DNA of 8,494 nt from Calditrichota bacterium. GTDB lineage: Bacteria; Electryoneota; RPQS01. The stretch is from the NCBI GenBank assembly GCA_020057985.1, contig JAGVEU010000278.1, forward strand, positions 1 to 8,494, given 5' to 3'. The position numbers and the translations under genes were made by a program. This document shows, one piece after another, positions 1 through 6,983 of this stretch. Within the stretch, counting starts at the first letter, position 1; the number at the start of each line of letters is the position of its first letter. The notes beneath the pieces were generated by a model, which was not told where the DNA came from, did no database searches, and worked only from the letters and a program-made list of their open reading frames with translations.

Positions 1-104
1 TATAGCTATTCCCGAAATCCTTCCGACATGCACGCCGAGCAGGGTTAAGGTCTTCCGCAACCCTGCCGCAATCTTTTGTCGGATTGTTTTCGAGAACAGC
101 TATA
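1..104. repeat. Long imperfect palindrome (hairpin element) with GGTCTTCC core
   Basis: Base i pairs with base 105-i in several blocks: 1-7 with 98-104, 9-11 with 94-96, 13-17 with 88-92, 22-28 with 77-83, and a perfect 8-bp inner stem 39-46 (GCAGGGTT) with 59-66 (AACCCTGC). The centre is the unpaired core AAGGTCTTCCGC (47-58). The palindrome reaches base 1, so it may continue outside the window. The same core recurs at the centre of the two hairpins in 685-840, but with different stem sequences, so this looks like a dispersed hairpin family rather than a single terminator. Seen directly; its role (REP/MITE-like element, cruciform site or RNA structure) is unknown. Confidence 0.75.
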
Positions 105-136
105 ACCACACCCTGAATTTGTGAGTTAACCCCCGC

Positions 137-156
137 CCCCGCCGTTGCGGGGTTTT
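137..156 (+). terminator. Rho-independent terminator-like hairpin, rightward
   Basis: A perfect 6-bp GC stem, CCCCGC (137-142) with GCGGGG (147-152), closes a CGTT tetraloop and is followed at once by TTTT and then a mixed pyrimidine stretch. On the minus strand the hairpin is followed by G-rich sequence, so only the plus orientation fits an intrinsic terminator. It would end a plus-strand transcript entering from the left of the window. No convincing gene end lies between base 1 and here, so its gene is not visible. Confidence 0.55.
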
Positions 157-623
157 CTGCTTTATCAGCTTTGATTTGTCAGTTGGCAAAGCACTCACAA
201 ACAATTCGATTCGTAGGATATTTGTCATTCTCGGTATGTCGGTCGGGTGAGGACACCCGCTATTGCGTGATTTTCTTCCGTGCCAATCCTGCGGCAACAC
301 GTATAGAATAAGCGGGGAACGCGAGGCGTCTCTCTTCAATTCCGAGACAGCTTCAGGTACAATAACGTCACTTTGTAACTCCTGTCTTTCTCACAACTTC
401 CGCAAGTCAATAATAATCAATATATTACAGCAAGTCATTGTTTTCCCGAACCAGAGGCACCTCTCGCCATGCCTCCGTTTTCGACCTCCTCACTCACTTC
501 GTGATTTCCTTCCCAATCTGCCAACTCGCGACCAAACACAGACTTGCCCAATAGCTGACCTGAACATCCGTAATACCTAAGTCCAATTCAATACGCGACT
601 TGTGTAATTTCCGAATTTTTCTC
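157..623. other. Intergenic stretch with no recognisable gene
   Basis: About 470 bases in which I see no protein family, RNA gene or clear repeat. The open frames here are short, use mostly non-ATG starts, and give sequences without recognisable domains. One of them (494-724, minus) runs into the 685-720 hairpin and takes part of its predicted protein from the repeat. A cysteine-containing frame at 263-580 shows two CxxC pairs (CQSC, CNSC) but nothing else resembling a zinc ribbon. Best read as non-coding spacer, or decayed sequence too old to identify. Confidence 0.5.
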
Positions 624-652
624 TTGACAACGGCAAAATGAAAGCCTATATT
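624..652 (+). promoter_or_regulatory. Near-consensus sigma70-type promoter upstream of the inverted-repeat element
   Basis: TTGACA (624-629, 6/6 match to the -35 consensus), a 17-base spacer, and TATATT (647-652, 5/6 match to TATAAT). Transcription would start near 658-660, about 25 bases before the inverted-repeat element at 685-840. No ORF with a start codon follows on the plus strand before the 3' end of rho, which lies on the other strand. The promoter call is from sequence only; activity is inferred. Confidence 0.55.
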
Positions 653-770
653 ATCGCCAAGGTCACTGAACGCACGTTCTCTTTGTAGGGGCGGTCTAAG
701 GTCTTCCGCAGCCCGCCCGTGCAATTCATTCCGTAGCCGTCATTTCGTATCAGTGTACCCGATATCAGCG

Positions 771-794
771 TTTCAGCATTTCAGTATTTCTGTA
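771..794 (+). repeat. Short degenerate tandem repeat (8-base unit)
   Basis: Three consecutive 8-base units, TTTCAGCA (771-778), TTTCAGTA (779-786) and TTTCTGTA (787-794), followed by a more degenerate fourth (TTTTAGAA, 795-802). They lie inside the inverted-repeat element, just before its right arm. Probably slippage within the element; no function is suggested by the sequence. Confidence 0.55.
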
Positions 795-806
795 TTTTAG
801 AAAGAC

Positions 807-836
807 GGGCGGGCTGCGGAAGACCTTAGGCCGCCC
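807..836 (-). terminator. Possible terminator hairpin downstream of rho
   Basis: Read on the minus strand, the right arm of the inverted repeat forms a GC-rich hairpin (6-bp GGGCGG/CCGCCC stem, one mismatch, then two more pairs) beginning 45 bases after the rho stop codon. It is followed by GTCTTTCTAAAA, which is only moderately T-rich. It could end or stabilise the operon transcript, but the sequence is shared with the repeat family, so termination may be incidental. Confidence 0.3.
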
Positions 837-881
837 CTACACGATCTCTTCTTTTCGGATTTTGGATTTTTCTTCCTACGC

Positions 882-2132
882 CTACTTGTTCATTAACTCA
901 AAGAACTCCGCATTCGACTTTGTGTCGCGCATTTTCTCAATCAGGAACTTCATGGTCTCGACGGAGTTATTGGGATCGAGAACGCTTCGTAGCATGTACA
1001 TGCGCTTGAGAATTTGATCGGATAGAAGTTGTTCCTCCTTGCGTGTTCCCGAGCGGTTCACATCAATGGCCGGGAAGATGCGATAGTCCGCCAAGCGCCG
1101 ATCCAACACAAGTTCGAGATTTCCGGTGCCCTTGAACTCCTCAAAGATCACTTCATCAGCGCGCGAGCCAGTTTCAATCAAAGCGGTAGCAATGATGGTC
1201 AGGCTTCCCCCCTCTTCGATATTGCGCGCCGCACCGAAGAATCGTTTCGGTTCGTAGAGAGCATTGGCATCCACACCGCCTGATAAGACGCGCCCCGAAT
1301 GCGGCATGATCGCGTTGTGAGCGCGAGCCAGTCTCGTAATTGAGTCCAGCAGGATCACCACGTCGCGCTTCATCTCGACCAATCGCTTGGCCTTCTCAAG
1401 CACCATGTTCGCCACCTGCACATGCCGCTCAGCCCGCTCATCGAAGGTCGAAGAGATTACCTCGCCGTGCACGCTCCGCTCCATGTCAGTCACTTCCTCT
1501 GGCCGCTCGTCAATCAGCAGCACAAGCAGAGTCACTTCGGGATGATTCTTGGAAATCGCATTGGCAATCATCTGCAAAATCATCGTTTTGCCCGTGCGGG
1601 GCGGCGCTACGATCAGTCCGCGCTGCCCCATACCAATCGGAGTGAAGATATCAATGACTCGCAGTGAAATGTCTTTGAGACCGGCAACTTCAAGTTTGAA
1701 TTTGCGATTCGGATAGAGCGGAGTGAGATTATCAAAATGAATGATGTCCTTGACTGACTCCGAATCAGCCATGTTCACCGCCTCCACCTTCAGAAGAGCA
1801 AAAAATCGCTCGCCTTCTTTCGGCGGTCTCACCTGACCTGAGACTTGGTGACCGGTGCGCAATCCAAACCGCTTGATCTGCGACGGTGAGACATAAACAT
1901 CGTCAGGGCTGGGAAGGTACGAGGCATCTGCGCTGCGAAGAAACCCGTAGCCATCGGGTAGAATCTCAAGCACTCCGGAAGCCAACACATAGCCGTCCTT
2001 GGCTGCTTGCTTCGCAAGAATCTTGTAAATGAGATCGTGTTTCGGGAGTCCGGAGATCTCCGGAATCTCCTGCTCCTTGGCAAACTTGATGAGTTCAGGA
2101 ACAGTCAGCGTTTGTAGTTCTGTAATATCCAT
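882..2132 (-). CDS. rho: Transcription termination factor Rho
   Basis: Full-length Rho, 416 residues (E. coli 419), the hexameric RNA-dependent ATPase/translocase that ends transcription of untranslated RNA. In order: N-terminal helical domain (about 1-45); cold-shock-like primary RNA-binding domain with the RNP1-like motif DGYGFLRS (60-67); Walker A PPRTGKT (177-183, K182); DERPEEV (208-214), whose E209 corresponds to the catalytic glutamate; Walker B VVILLDS (258-264, D263); secondary RNA-binding loop [10 protein letters not shown] (283-292); and the region of the arginine finger, SGTRKEE (361-367, R364). It is compact, with no large insertion in the N-terminal domain. An in-frame TAA lies two codons upstream of the ATG, so the start is fixed. 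No clear Shine-Dalgarno sequence is visible. It is the last gene of the minus-strand run, 68 bases after murI, and may have its own promoter, although none is convincing. Confidence 0.98.
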   Translation of the reverse strand: MDITELQTLTVPELIKFAKEQEIPEISGLPKHDLIYKILAKQAAKDGYVLASGVLEILPDGYGFLRSADASYLPSPDDVYVSPSQIKRFGLRTGHQVSGQVRPPKEGERFFALLKVEAVNMADSESVKDIIHFDNLTPLYPNRKFKLEVAGLKDISLRVIDIFTPIGMGQRGLIVAPPRTGKTMILQMIANAISKNHPEVTLLVLLIDERPEEVTDMERSVHGEVISSTFDERAERHVQVANMVLEKAKRLVEMKRDVVILLDSITRLARAHNAIMPHSGRVLSGGVDANALYEPKRFFGAARNIEEGGSLTIIATALIETGSRADEVIFEEFKGTGNLELVLDRRLADYRIFPAIDVNRSGTRKEEQLLSDQILKRMYMLRSVLDPNNSVETMKFLIEKMRDTKSNAEFFELMNK

Positions 2133-2200
2133 GGGTTAGGCTCTGGGTAGGAGTGTACCGGCGGGGAAAGAAAATAATATGTTGTAAATGAAAAACTCTC

Positions 2201-3070
2201 TTAATTGCGTTGGAGTTCGTGCGGCAGTGCATGGAGCAGCGTTTGCGGAGGAATCTGAGCCGCGTGGATACTCAGACGTCCGTCTTTCCAAGCATCAGGA
2301 AACAAATCATGAGCCACACGTTCCAAGGTATCGTTAACATCGGATGAGTAGATCTCAATAGTCCCTAAACTTCGAGCGTGGTTTAATTCATTGCGCTCGG
2401 CAAGCTGACGATTGAGTTCTTGTGCGGTTACCTGCGGTGTATTGATAAGCGCTACGTGCTCGCCCATAACTCGTTGCAGGACAGGCCGGAAATATTCATA
2501 GTGAGTGCAACCGAGTACCAGTGTATCCACGCCCGCAGCAAGAATCGGTTCGAGGTAGTGCTGAACCACCTTGTCAGGAACCTCGCCCTCAATCCATCCC
2601 TCCTCAACCAACGGAACCAGCAATGGACAGCCATTGGAAAAAACCTCAATGTGCGCGCCGAGTTTCTCGAAGGAATGGTCATACGCCTTGCGCTTCACCG
2701 TTGCATTTGTGGCAATCACTCCAATTCTTCCATTTCTTGTCGCTTCAAATGCTGCCTTGGCAGTCGGTTCGATCACTCCGAGTGCTGGGATAGTCAATCG
2801 CTCCTTTGTCTCCTCTAAGCTCACCGCCGACACTGTGTTACAGGCCACAACAAGAGCTTTTGGGTCATGCCCAAGCAGGAAGTCAAAGCACTCAGCAGAG
2901 AAACGGCGAATCAGAGTAGTGCTGAGCGAGGCATAAGGAACGCGTGCCATGTCCGCGAGGAAGACGAGGTTCTCATGAGGTAGCTGGCGATGAATCTCTG
3001 CGGCAACCGTCAGACCGCCGAGGCCGGTGTCAAAAACCGCAATAGGCTTGGTAGAGTTATGATTTGTCAA
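2201..3070 (-). CDS. murI: Glutamate racemase MurI
   Basis: Cofactor-independent racemase (289 residues, a little longer than the usual 260-280) that converts L-glutamate to D-glutamate for the peptidoglycan stem peptide, in the cytoplasm. Visible motifs: FDTGLGGLTV (13-22, D14; most homologues have FDSG), ADMARVPY (39-46), VVACNTVSAV (74-83) with catalytic C77, GVIEPT (98-103; usually GVIEPG), CPLLVPLVEEG (148-158), and LGCTHY (186-191) with the second catalytic C188 and H190. Both catalytic cysteines are present, so it should be active; the substitutions at 15 and 103 are family-level drift. The start is a TTG: no ATG or GTG lies between the upstream amidase stop and the first strand, and no Shine-Dalgarno is visible, so it may depend on translational coupling across the 21-base gap from the amidase gene. 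Confidence 0.96.
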   Translation of the reverse strand: MTNHNSTKPIAVFDTGLGGLTVAAEIHRQLPHENLVFLADMARVPYASLSTTLIRRFSAECFDFLLGHDPKALVVACNTVSAVSLEETKERLTIPALGVIEPTAKAAFEATRNGRIGVIATNATVKRKAYDHSFEKLGAHIEVFSNGCPLLVPLVEEGWIEGEVPDKVVQHYLEPILAAGVDTLVLGCTHYEYFRPVLQRVMGEHVALINTPQVTAQELNRQLAERNELNHARSLGTIEIYSSDVNDTLERVAHDLFPDAWKDGRLSIHAAQIPPQTLLHALPHELQRN

Positions 3071-3091
3071 GAGGAGTGTTTCGTGAGCAGG

Positions 3092-4255
3092 TTATCTGAT
3101 CGCCGAGGCTTCCAATTCTGATTTCATGAGAAGAATGGACTCACCCAGAGCTTCCGCCACCTTCTGTTTGCCTACTTCTGAACTCAGCAGCGCGGCATCG
3201 CCCGGATTGGATAAGAAGCCGCATTCAAACAGAATCGCAGGCATTGAAGCGCCAATCAGAACATAGAAGCCCGCTTGATCCACGCCCCGCGCAGTCAGCC
3301 CCGTTTTCCTCTTGGCATGTTCGAGCGACAGCGCCGCCCACTTCTCACTATCTTTCATGTATTGGCTTGTCGCCATGGTCATCAGGATGTAGTTCTGATC
3401 CGTCAGTTCCTTGTAGTCCGCAGTCTGATCCTCAAACTCGACTACGCTGTTCTCACGCATCGCTGCATCAACTGCTCGTTGAGTGCGTGCCGGCTTGAGG
3501 AAGTATGTCTCAATCCCTTTTGAGCTTGTGTCTCTGGAGCTATTCACGTGAATCGAAACAAACAAGTCTCCACGCTGAGCATTTGCAAAGCTGGTGCGCT
3601 CGCTCAATGGTACAAAACGATCAGACTGCCTCGTAAGTTCCGCAGCCAAACCGCTGGCCCGAAGTTGATCCGCAAGTCGTTTCGCAATATCGAGTGTCAG
3701 AATCTTCTCCTCGATTCTATGCAATCCAACAGCGCCGGGGTCCTTTCCGCCATGCCCCGGATCAATGATTACGGTCTTCAGTCTCCACGCGAGTGTGTCT
3801 GATTCGACTGTTGTTGCACTCGTGTCCGCCAATTTCGCCTCTGCTGGCATCCGAAGGATCACAATCGTCTGAATCGAATCCATCAGATTGAAACACTCGC
3901 TTGGCAAGAGTTCTGAGAGGCCTGATAAGTATACCCAAAGCGAACCGTCCCATTCTTCCGGAGCTAAGGAAAGCTGCCGATAGGCATCATTCACCTTGAC
4001 AAACGAATTGCCGCGTCGAAAATCCACTTTGGCATTCGGCGCAGTCATAGTGAAAACTCCGCTTGAAGTTTCAGTCGTCCACTCTGCTTTGCTCGCAAGT
4101 ACGGCCAGAGGAATCAGTTGCTCGTCACCCCGCTCCATGAAAGGCAGGCGCCCGATGGTATCTCCTGAGGCAGTCGTCAAGACATACGAACCGGCGCACA
4201 AGCATTTGATGGGCAAAACCAGCAGGAAAAGAGTAATCCAGATTCGGTTTTTCAT
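3092..4255 (-). CDS. N-acetylmuramoyl-L-alanine amidase (Amidase_3, AmiC-type)
   Basis: Secreted zinc amidase (387 residues) that cuts the bond between N-acetylmuramic acid and L-alanine in peptidoglycan, used in daughter-cell separation and wall turnover in the periplasm. Residues 1-21 form a signal peptide (charged start, hydrophobic 6-16, cleavage near CLCA). Residues about 22-135 form an N-terminal region resembling a copper-amine-oxidase-N/AMIN-like wall-targeting domain, followed by a linker. The Amidase_3 domain spans about 160-375: IIDPGHGG (163-170, zinc ligand H168), EEK (E183), SIHVNSS (234-240, H236), and FECGFLSN (343-350, catalytic E344). All ligands are present. The segment 265-300 between H236 and the catalytic glutamate resembles the regulatory helix region of AmiC/AmiB enzymes. 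The ATG is preceded by GGAG at 9 bases. It sits between a glycosyltransferase gene and murI. Confidence 0.95.
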   Translation of the reverse strand: MKNRIWITLFLLVLPIKCLCAGSYVLTTASGDTIGRLPFMERGDEQLIPLAVLASKAEWTTETSSGVFTMTAPNAKVDFRRGNSFVKVNDAYRQLSLAPEEWDGSLWVYLSGLSELLPSECFNLMDSIQTIVILRMPAEAKLADTSATTVESDTLAWRLKTVIIDPGHGGKDPGAVGLHRIEEKILTLDIAKRLADQLRASGLAAELTRQSDRFVPLSERTSFANAQRGDLFVSIHVNSSRDTSSKGIETYFLKPARTQRAVDAAMRENSVVEFEDQTADYKELTDQNYILMTMATSQYMKDSEKWAALSLEHAKRKTGLTARGVDQAGFYVLIGASMPAILFECGFLSNPGDAALLSSEVGKQKVAEALGESILLMKSELEASAIR

Positions 4256-4264
4256 GAAGAATGA

Positions 4265-4268
4265 CTCC
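4265..4268 (-). promoter_or_regulatory. Ribosome binding site of the amidase gene
   Basis: GGAG on the minus strand, 9 bases before the ATG at 4255. It lies in the 22-base gap after the glycosyltransferase stop codon and supports this start. It also shows that the organism uses Shine-Dalgarno initiation for some genes, in contrast to rho and murI here. Confidence 0.6.
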
Positions 4269-4277
4269 GGCTTAGAT

Positions 4278-5120
4278 TCAACTCAGCTTTCCCCGCAAGG
4301 CCGCAATCAGTACGCGCGGCGGTTCAGTGATTAGAAAATCAGCCAACGCAATAACCCTCATGATAGGATTCGGAATGTGCTTCTTCACAAGACGTCGGAG
4401 ACTTCTCCATTTTCTGATCAATTTTTCGGATGAGAGATTGCCTCCAACCGATGCGGAAACCTTGTGCCAGACCTTAGCTGTCGGAACGAAGACGATTTTG
4501 AATCCAGCTTCTTTCGCCCGTAAACAGAAATCAAGATCCTCAGAATAGAGTTCAAAGCTCTCATCGAGCAAGCCAACGACCTCGAAAACTCTCCTTGAGG
4601 CAAACAGAGCACAGCCTGTCGCCCAATCCGTTTCTTCAATTTGATTGTATTGACCCCGGTCAAACTCGCGTATTCCGCGATGTGCAGACCGTGCGCGCTT
4701 CAGCGAGAATCTCCCGCCGGCATACCAGATTTTGTTCGGCTCATTGGCATAGTAGATCTTCGGACAAAGCACGGCATCGCCATAATTCGCCGAAACCTGA
4801 AGTAGCTCCTTCATCATTTCCGGATCTACTGTCGTATCATTGTTCAGCAGGAGGATGTGTGTACAGCCATCCTTCAGCGCCCGGACAAGAGCCACATTAT
4901 TCCCAGCCGCGTAAAGCAGGTTGCGTTCATTACGGATAAGCATGATGCTTTCACCAAATTCCGTCTCCAAGGCCGCCGCGCTGCTGTCTGTTGATCCGTT
5001 ATCCACCACGTAAAATCTGATACTCGGAGCATGTAACTCAAACAGACTCACAAGACACTCCTTTGTGTCCTGCAGTCCATTCCAGTTGAGCACGATAATT
5101 CCCGTGCGGATCTGAGGCAC
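4278..5120 (-). CDS. Family 2 glycosyltransferase (rhamnosyltransferase/WbbL-like)
   Basis: GT-A fold, inverting glycosyltransferase of 280 residues, expected to move a sugar from a nucleotide donor to a lipid-linked or surface glycan on the inner face of the inner membrane. Motifs: IIVLNWNG (8-15) first strand, VVDNGSTD (38-45, nucleotide-binding D40), LLLNNDT (90-96, the metal-binding DXD-equivalent with D95), ATGCALF (167-173), and LYSEDLDFCLRA (191-202), the acceptor/catalytic-base region. VWHK (217-220) is typical of the WbbL/rhamnosyl-type subgroup. The C-terminal part (about 250-276) is hydrophobic and could lie along or in the membrane; the protein is slightly shorter than the usual 290-340. 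The start is GTG, six bases after the previous stop, with a weak AGG upstream, so translation is probably coupled. Donor and acceptor cannot be read from the sequence. Context suggests an envelope polysaccharide. Confidence 0.92.
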   Translation of the reverse strand: MPQIRTGIIVLNWNGLQDTKECLVSLFELHAPSIRFYVVDNGSTDSSAAALETEFGESIMLIRNERNLLYAAGNNVALVRALKDGCTHILLLNNDTTVDPEMMKELLQVSANYGDAVLCPKIYYANEPNKIWYAGGRFSLKRARSAHRGIREFDRGQYNQIEETDWATGCALFASRRVFEVVGLLDESFELYSEDLDFCLRAKEAGFKIVFVPTAKVWHKVSASVGGNLSSEKLIRKWRSLRRLVKKHIPNPIMRVIALADFLITEPPRVLIAALRGKLS

Positions 5121-5126
5121 CAGAAT

Positions 5127-6983
5127 TTACCTGCGAAATCCAAACTCGAGGGAACATTCGAGGCTTTCTTGTTCGTCCATCGCTTGAGTCTGAGATGTGT
5201 GGGCGACTTTTAAGCCCGTTGAAAGACCTGCCCAACGCCGCGAAATCATCAATGCCGCCCTTCGCCCCGTCCCATTCAACGCAGTCAGCGGATAGCTGCC
5301 ATAGAGCGAGTTCTCATAGGCATTCATACTCACGTCGTCATTTTCAAAGTCGAAGAACGTCAGGCGTCCAAAGACATTCAGTCCAAGAATGGAAGCCTTC
5401 GTCTGAAAGAAGAGCAATGTGCCAACAGCATCTGATCTCATCTCACCATGCGCTGACCGAATTTCAAAGCGAATCTTATATTCCTCGCCTGTTCTGAATG
5501 TCACATCCAATCGGCCGCGGTCAACTCTCAAATCACGGGCAGGAGATTCGCTTGAGGTCGCTTCGCTCATTCTCCGACTTGTCAAGATCTCCAAATCAGC
5601 CATTCTCAGTGGATGAACTGTCCATCGTAATTCAGCCAGGTTCGAACTCTTCGATAGGGGCGATGTCTCTGTTCGATATGGAGTCTTTGATAGCTGACCA
5701 TTCAAACACAGAGAATAATACGGCCATACAAGCAGCATTCGAGCGCCAGTCACCTGACTGTTATGCGCCTCCTGCGAGAATCCGCCCCACATTCTCGAGT
5801 GCGGTGAATAGAAATCCTCTTCCGCGAACACATGATAAATTGCGCATCCGAGCCTGTCCCCATTTAGGCCGACCATTGATTGATGAGCCATTCCACCGGG
5901 ACTCGACTTTGCGACCTCAGTAAGCCATGATAGCTGACGCAGATTGCCAGTGAAGAAAATTGAACCGAGATCAAGTTCATTTCCGACATACGACGGTGTT
6001 GAGACTGTTGCTGATGATTTGATCTCAGGTGAGAAATGAGCCCGATAGCCCGACAAACCAAGAGTGGTATTCAATGCTCGCACACGCATCGTCGCTCCAG
6101 AGAGGGCTTCGCGAACTTGATCCCTGCGCGTTTTGCTCAGTTCAGAAGAAGCGGTTTCACCCTCGACAATTCTCACTACTTCGCCATTCTCCAATTTGGC
6201 ATCGAGATGTTGATCGCTGAACAGTAAGTCAAGTCCAACAGAACCACTCTCGAAACCAACTGCGGCTCCTCTTAACCGCGATAGACCCGCAGTAGTTGGT
6301 CGCAACATAAGTCCCTGTGATGCACCGGGTGCAATCCTATTCGCGGCTGCCAGCCAGTTCGCAAGGCCATGCGCCGATGCAAACACAAGTCCGCTGCCCG
6401 CCTCATTCTGAAAGTCCCCCAACAAGATTCGAGGCACAAGCTGATGCGATGGAAACTCGAGACCGGCAGAGACTCCATTATAGAAGTCACTTATGTCGGA
6501 ATGCCGAAACGCGAACAGGTACCCGCGCATGCCATCAGGGGAAGAGAACTCGCAACGAGTTCTTGATTGCACGGTTTTGCTTCCAAATGGCTCTGCGTCC
6601 TGCCTCTCTCCTTTTGCAGCAGTCCGAATCCGAACACGCGATGCCGATGGGTCAAACGGTTGAACAGTGGTTAGAATCCTCAGTATCTGCCTTTGGGAGT
6701 CATTCACTATTCCAAGACCAAGAACCTGCTCGAGAGTCGTGAAACCCTTGACAATAGCGCGTTCTTGAAATAGGAGCTTTGCAGTTCGCTCGTCAAAGTA
6801 CGGAAGTGCGCCAATTTGCTCTACCGTTGCACGATTCAAGTCCAACGGATGTTCCCGAAGATCATCCAACCAGACCGACAGTTCTTCAGGATTCTCTGCA
6901 GCTTCGATCCAGTCTTCAATAGTCCCTGCTGAAAGAACTGCAATGCTGGAGTATAGTGTGAGAACAATCAGAACCGGCTTCAT
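5127..6983 (-). CDS. Secreted helix-hairpin-helix (ComEA-like) protein with probable beta-barrel region
   Basis: A 618-residue exported protein of unknown function. Residues 1-19 form a signal peptide (hydrophobic 4-18, VLSAG). A helical segment (22-43) is followed by one ComEA-type tandem helix-hairpin-helix unit (about 46-105: LDLNRATVEQIGALP, then FTTLEQVLGLGI). The first hairpin lacks the usual GIG turn (it reads LPYFDERTA), so DNA binding is uncertain. From about 115 to the end it alternates polar and hydrophobic residues with many aromatic and glycine turns, and ends in SLEFGFRR, as in outer-membrane barrels. Large proteins with an N-terminal HHH domain and a barrel-like remainder occur in Bacteroidota and relatives and are uncharacterised. 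The ATG overlaps the stop of the PorV-like gene (ATGA), so translation is coupled and the two products may act together. Role inferred only: outer-membrane channel or receptor. Confidence 0.8.
   Translation of the reverse strand: MKPVLIVLTLYSSIAVLSAGTIEDWIEAAENPEELSVWLDDLREHPLDLNRATVEQIGALPYFDERTAKLLFQERAIVKGFTTLEQVLGLGIVNDSQRQILRILTTVQPFDPSASRVRIRTAAKGERQDAEPFGSKTVQSRTRCEFSSPDGMRGYLFAFRHSDISDFYNGVSAGLEFPSHQLVPRILLGDFQNEAGSGLVFASAHGLANWLAAANRIAPGASQGLMLRPTTAGLSRLRGAAVGFESGSVGLDLLFSDQHLDAKLENGEVVRIVEGETASSELSKTRRDQVREALSGATMRVRALNTTLGLSGYRAHFSPEIKSSATVSTPSYVGNELDLGSIFFTGNLRQLSWLTEVAKSSPGGMAHQSMVGLNGDRLGCAIYHVFAEEDFYSPHSRMWGGFSQEAHNSQVTGARMLLVWPYYSLCLNGQLSKTPYRTETSPLSKSSNLAELRWTVHPLRMADLEILTSRRMSEATSSESPARDLRVDRGRLDVTFRTGEEYKIRFEIRSAHGEMRSDAVGTLLFFQTKASILGLNVFGRLTFFDFENDDVSMNAYENSLYGSYPLTALNGTGRRAALMISRRWAGLSTGLKVAHTSQTQAMDEQESLECSLEFGFRR

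Larger units (their letters stand above)
685..840. repeat. Inverted-repeat element: two 36-base arms around an 84-base centre
   Basis: Bases 685-720 match the reverse complement of 805-840 at 35 of 36 positions; the single difference is T695 against the C expected from base 830. Each arm is itself a hairpin: GGGCGG (689-694) pairs with CCGCCC (713-718), and 807-812 pairs with 831-836, each centred on GGTCTTCC (700-707) or its complement (818-825). The outer ends read GTAGGGGCGG, a style of palindromic dispersed repeat common in many uncultured bacterial genomes. The centre holds no ORF. It fits a MITE-like non-autonomous element or two hairpin repeats inserted in opposite orientation. No flanking target-site duplication is obvious. 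Confidence 0.75.
659..860 (+). ncRNA. Candidate structured small RNA (hypothetical)
   Basis: This is the stretch that would be transcribed from the promoter at 624-652. It contains no plausible reading frame. The RNA would carry two inverted copies of a 36-base sequence (685-720 and 805-840, one mismatch), able either to pair with each other over about 36 bp or to fold as two separate hairpins with identical stems. The second arm is followed by a T-rich run (about 845-873), compatible with termination, and continued transcription would enter rho antisense. The 3' end is a guess. It could equally be a silent mobile repeat beside a chance promoter. Confidence 0.25.

Noticed and set aside
2..124. 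Plus-strand frame open from the left edge, ending TGA 13 bases before the hairpin at 137, as if a gene tail
   Set aside because: Almost all of it is the 1-104 palindrome, and the 40 codons show no family signal. It could be a gene end carrying an inserted hairpin, but the window does not allow a test.
268..298. Possible fourth, degenerate copy of the repeat core (TCTTCCG then CCTGC and GCAA)
   Set aside because: The match to 51-72 needs several gaps and there is no self-complementary stem around it.
100..339. Minus-strand open frame of 79 residues
   Set aside because: It runs through the terminator-like hairpin at 137-156 and has no recognisable features.
263..580. Plus-strand open frame of 105 residues with two CxxC pairs
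   Set aside because: TTG start, no ribosome site, no continuous domain pattern, and it ends in low-information sequence. The cysteine pairs are not spaced or framed like a known zinc ribbon.
494..724. Minus-strand open frame of 76 residues
   Set aside because: Its first 15 or so codons come from the 685-720 repeat arm, and the rest shows no family resemblance. A typical false ORF from a dispersed repeat.
2133..2200. Dedicated rho promoter in the murI-rho gap
   Set aside because: A TATTAT -10-like sequence is present, but no -35 match lies at a sensible distance, so it is not strong enough to list.
4194..4255. Lipoprotein signal (cysteines 18 and 20) in the amidase
   Set aside because: Residues before the cysteines (KC, LC) do not form a lipobox; a normal signal peptidase I site fits better.
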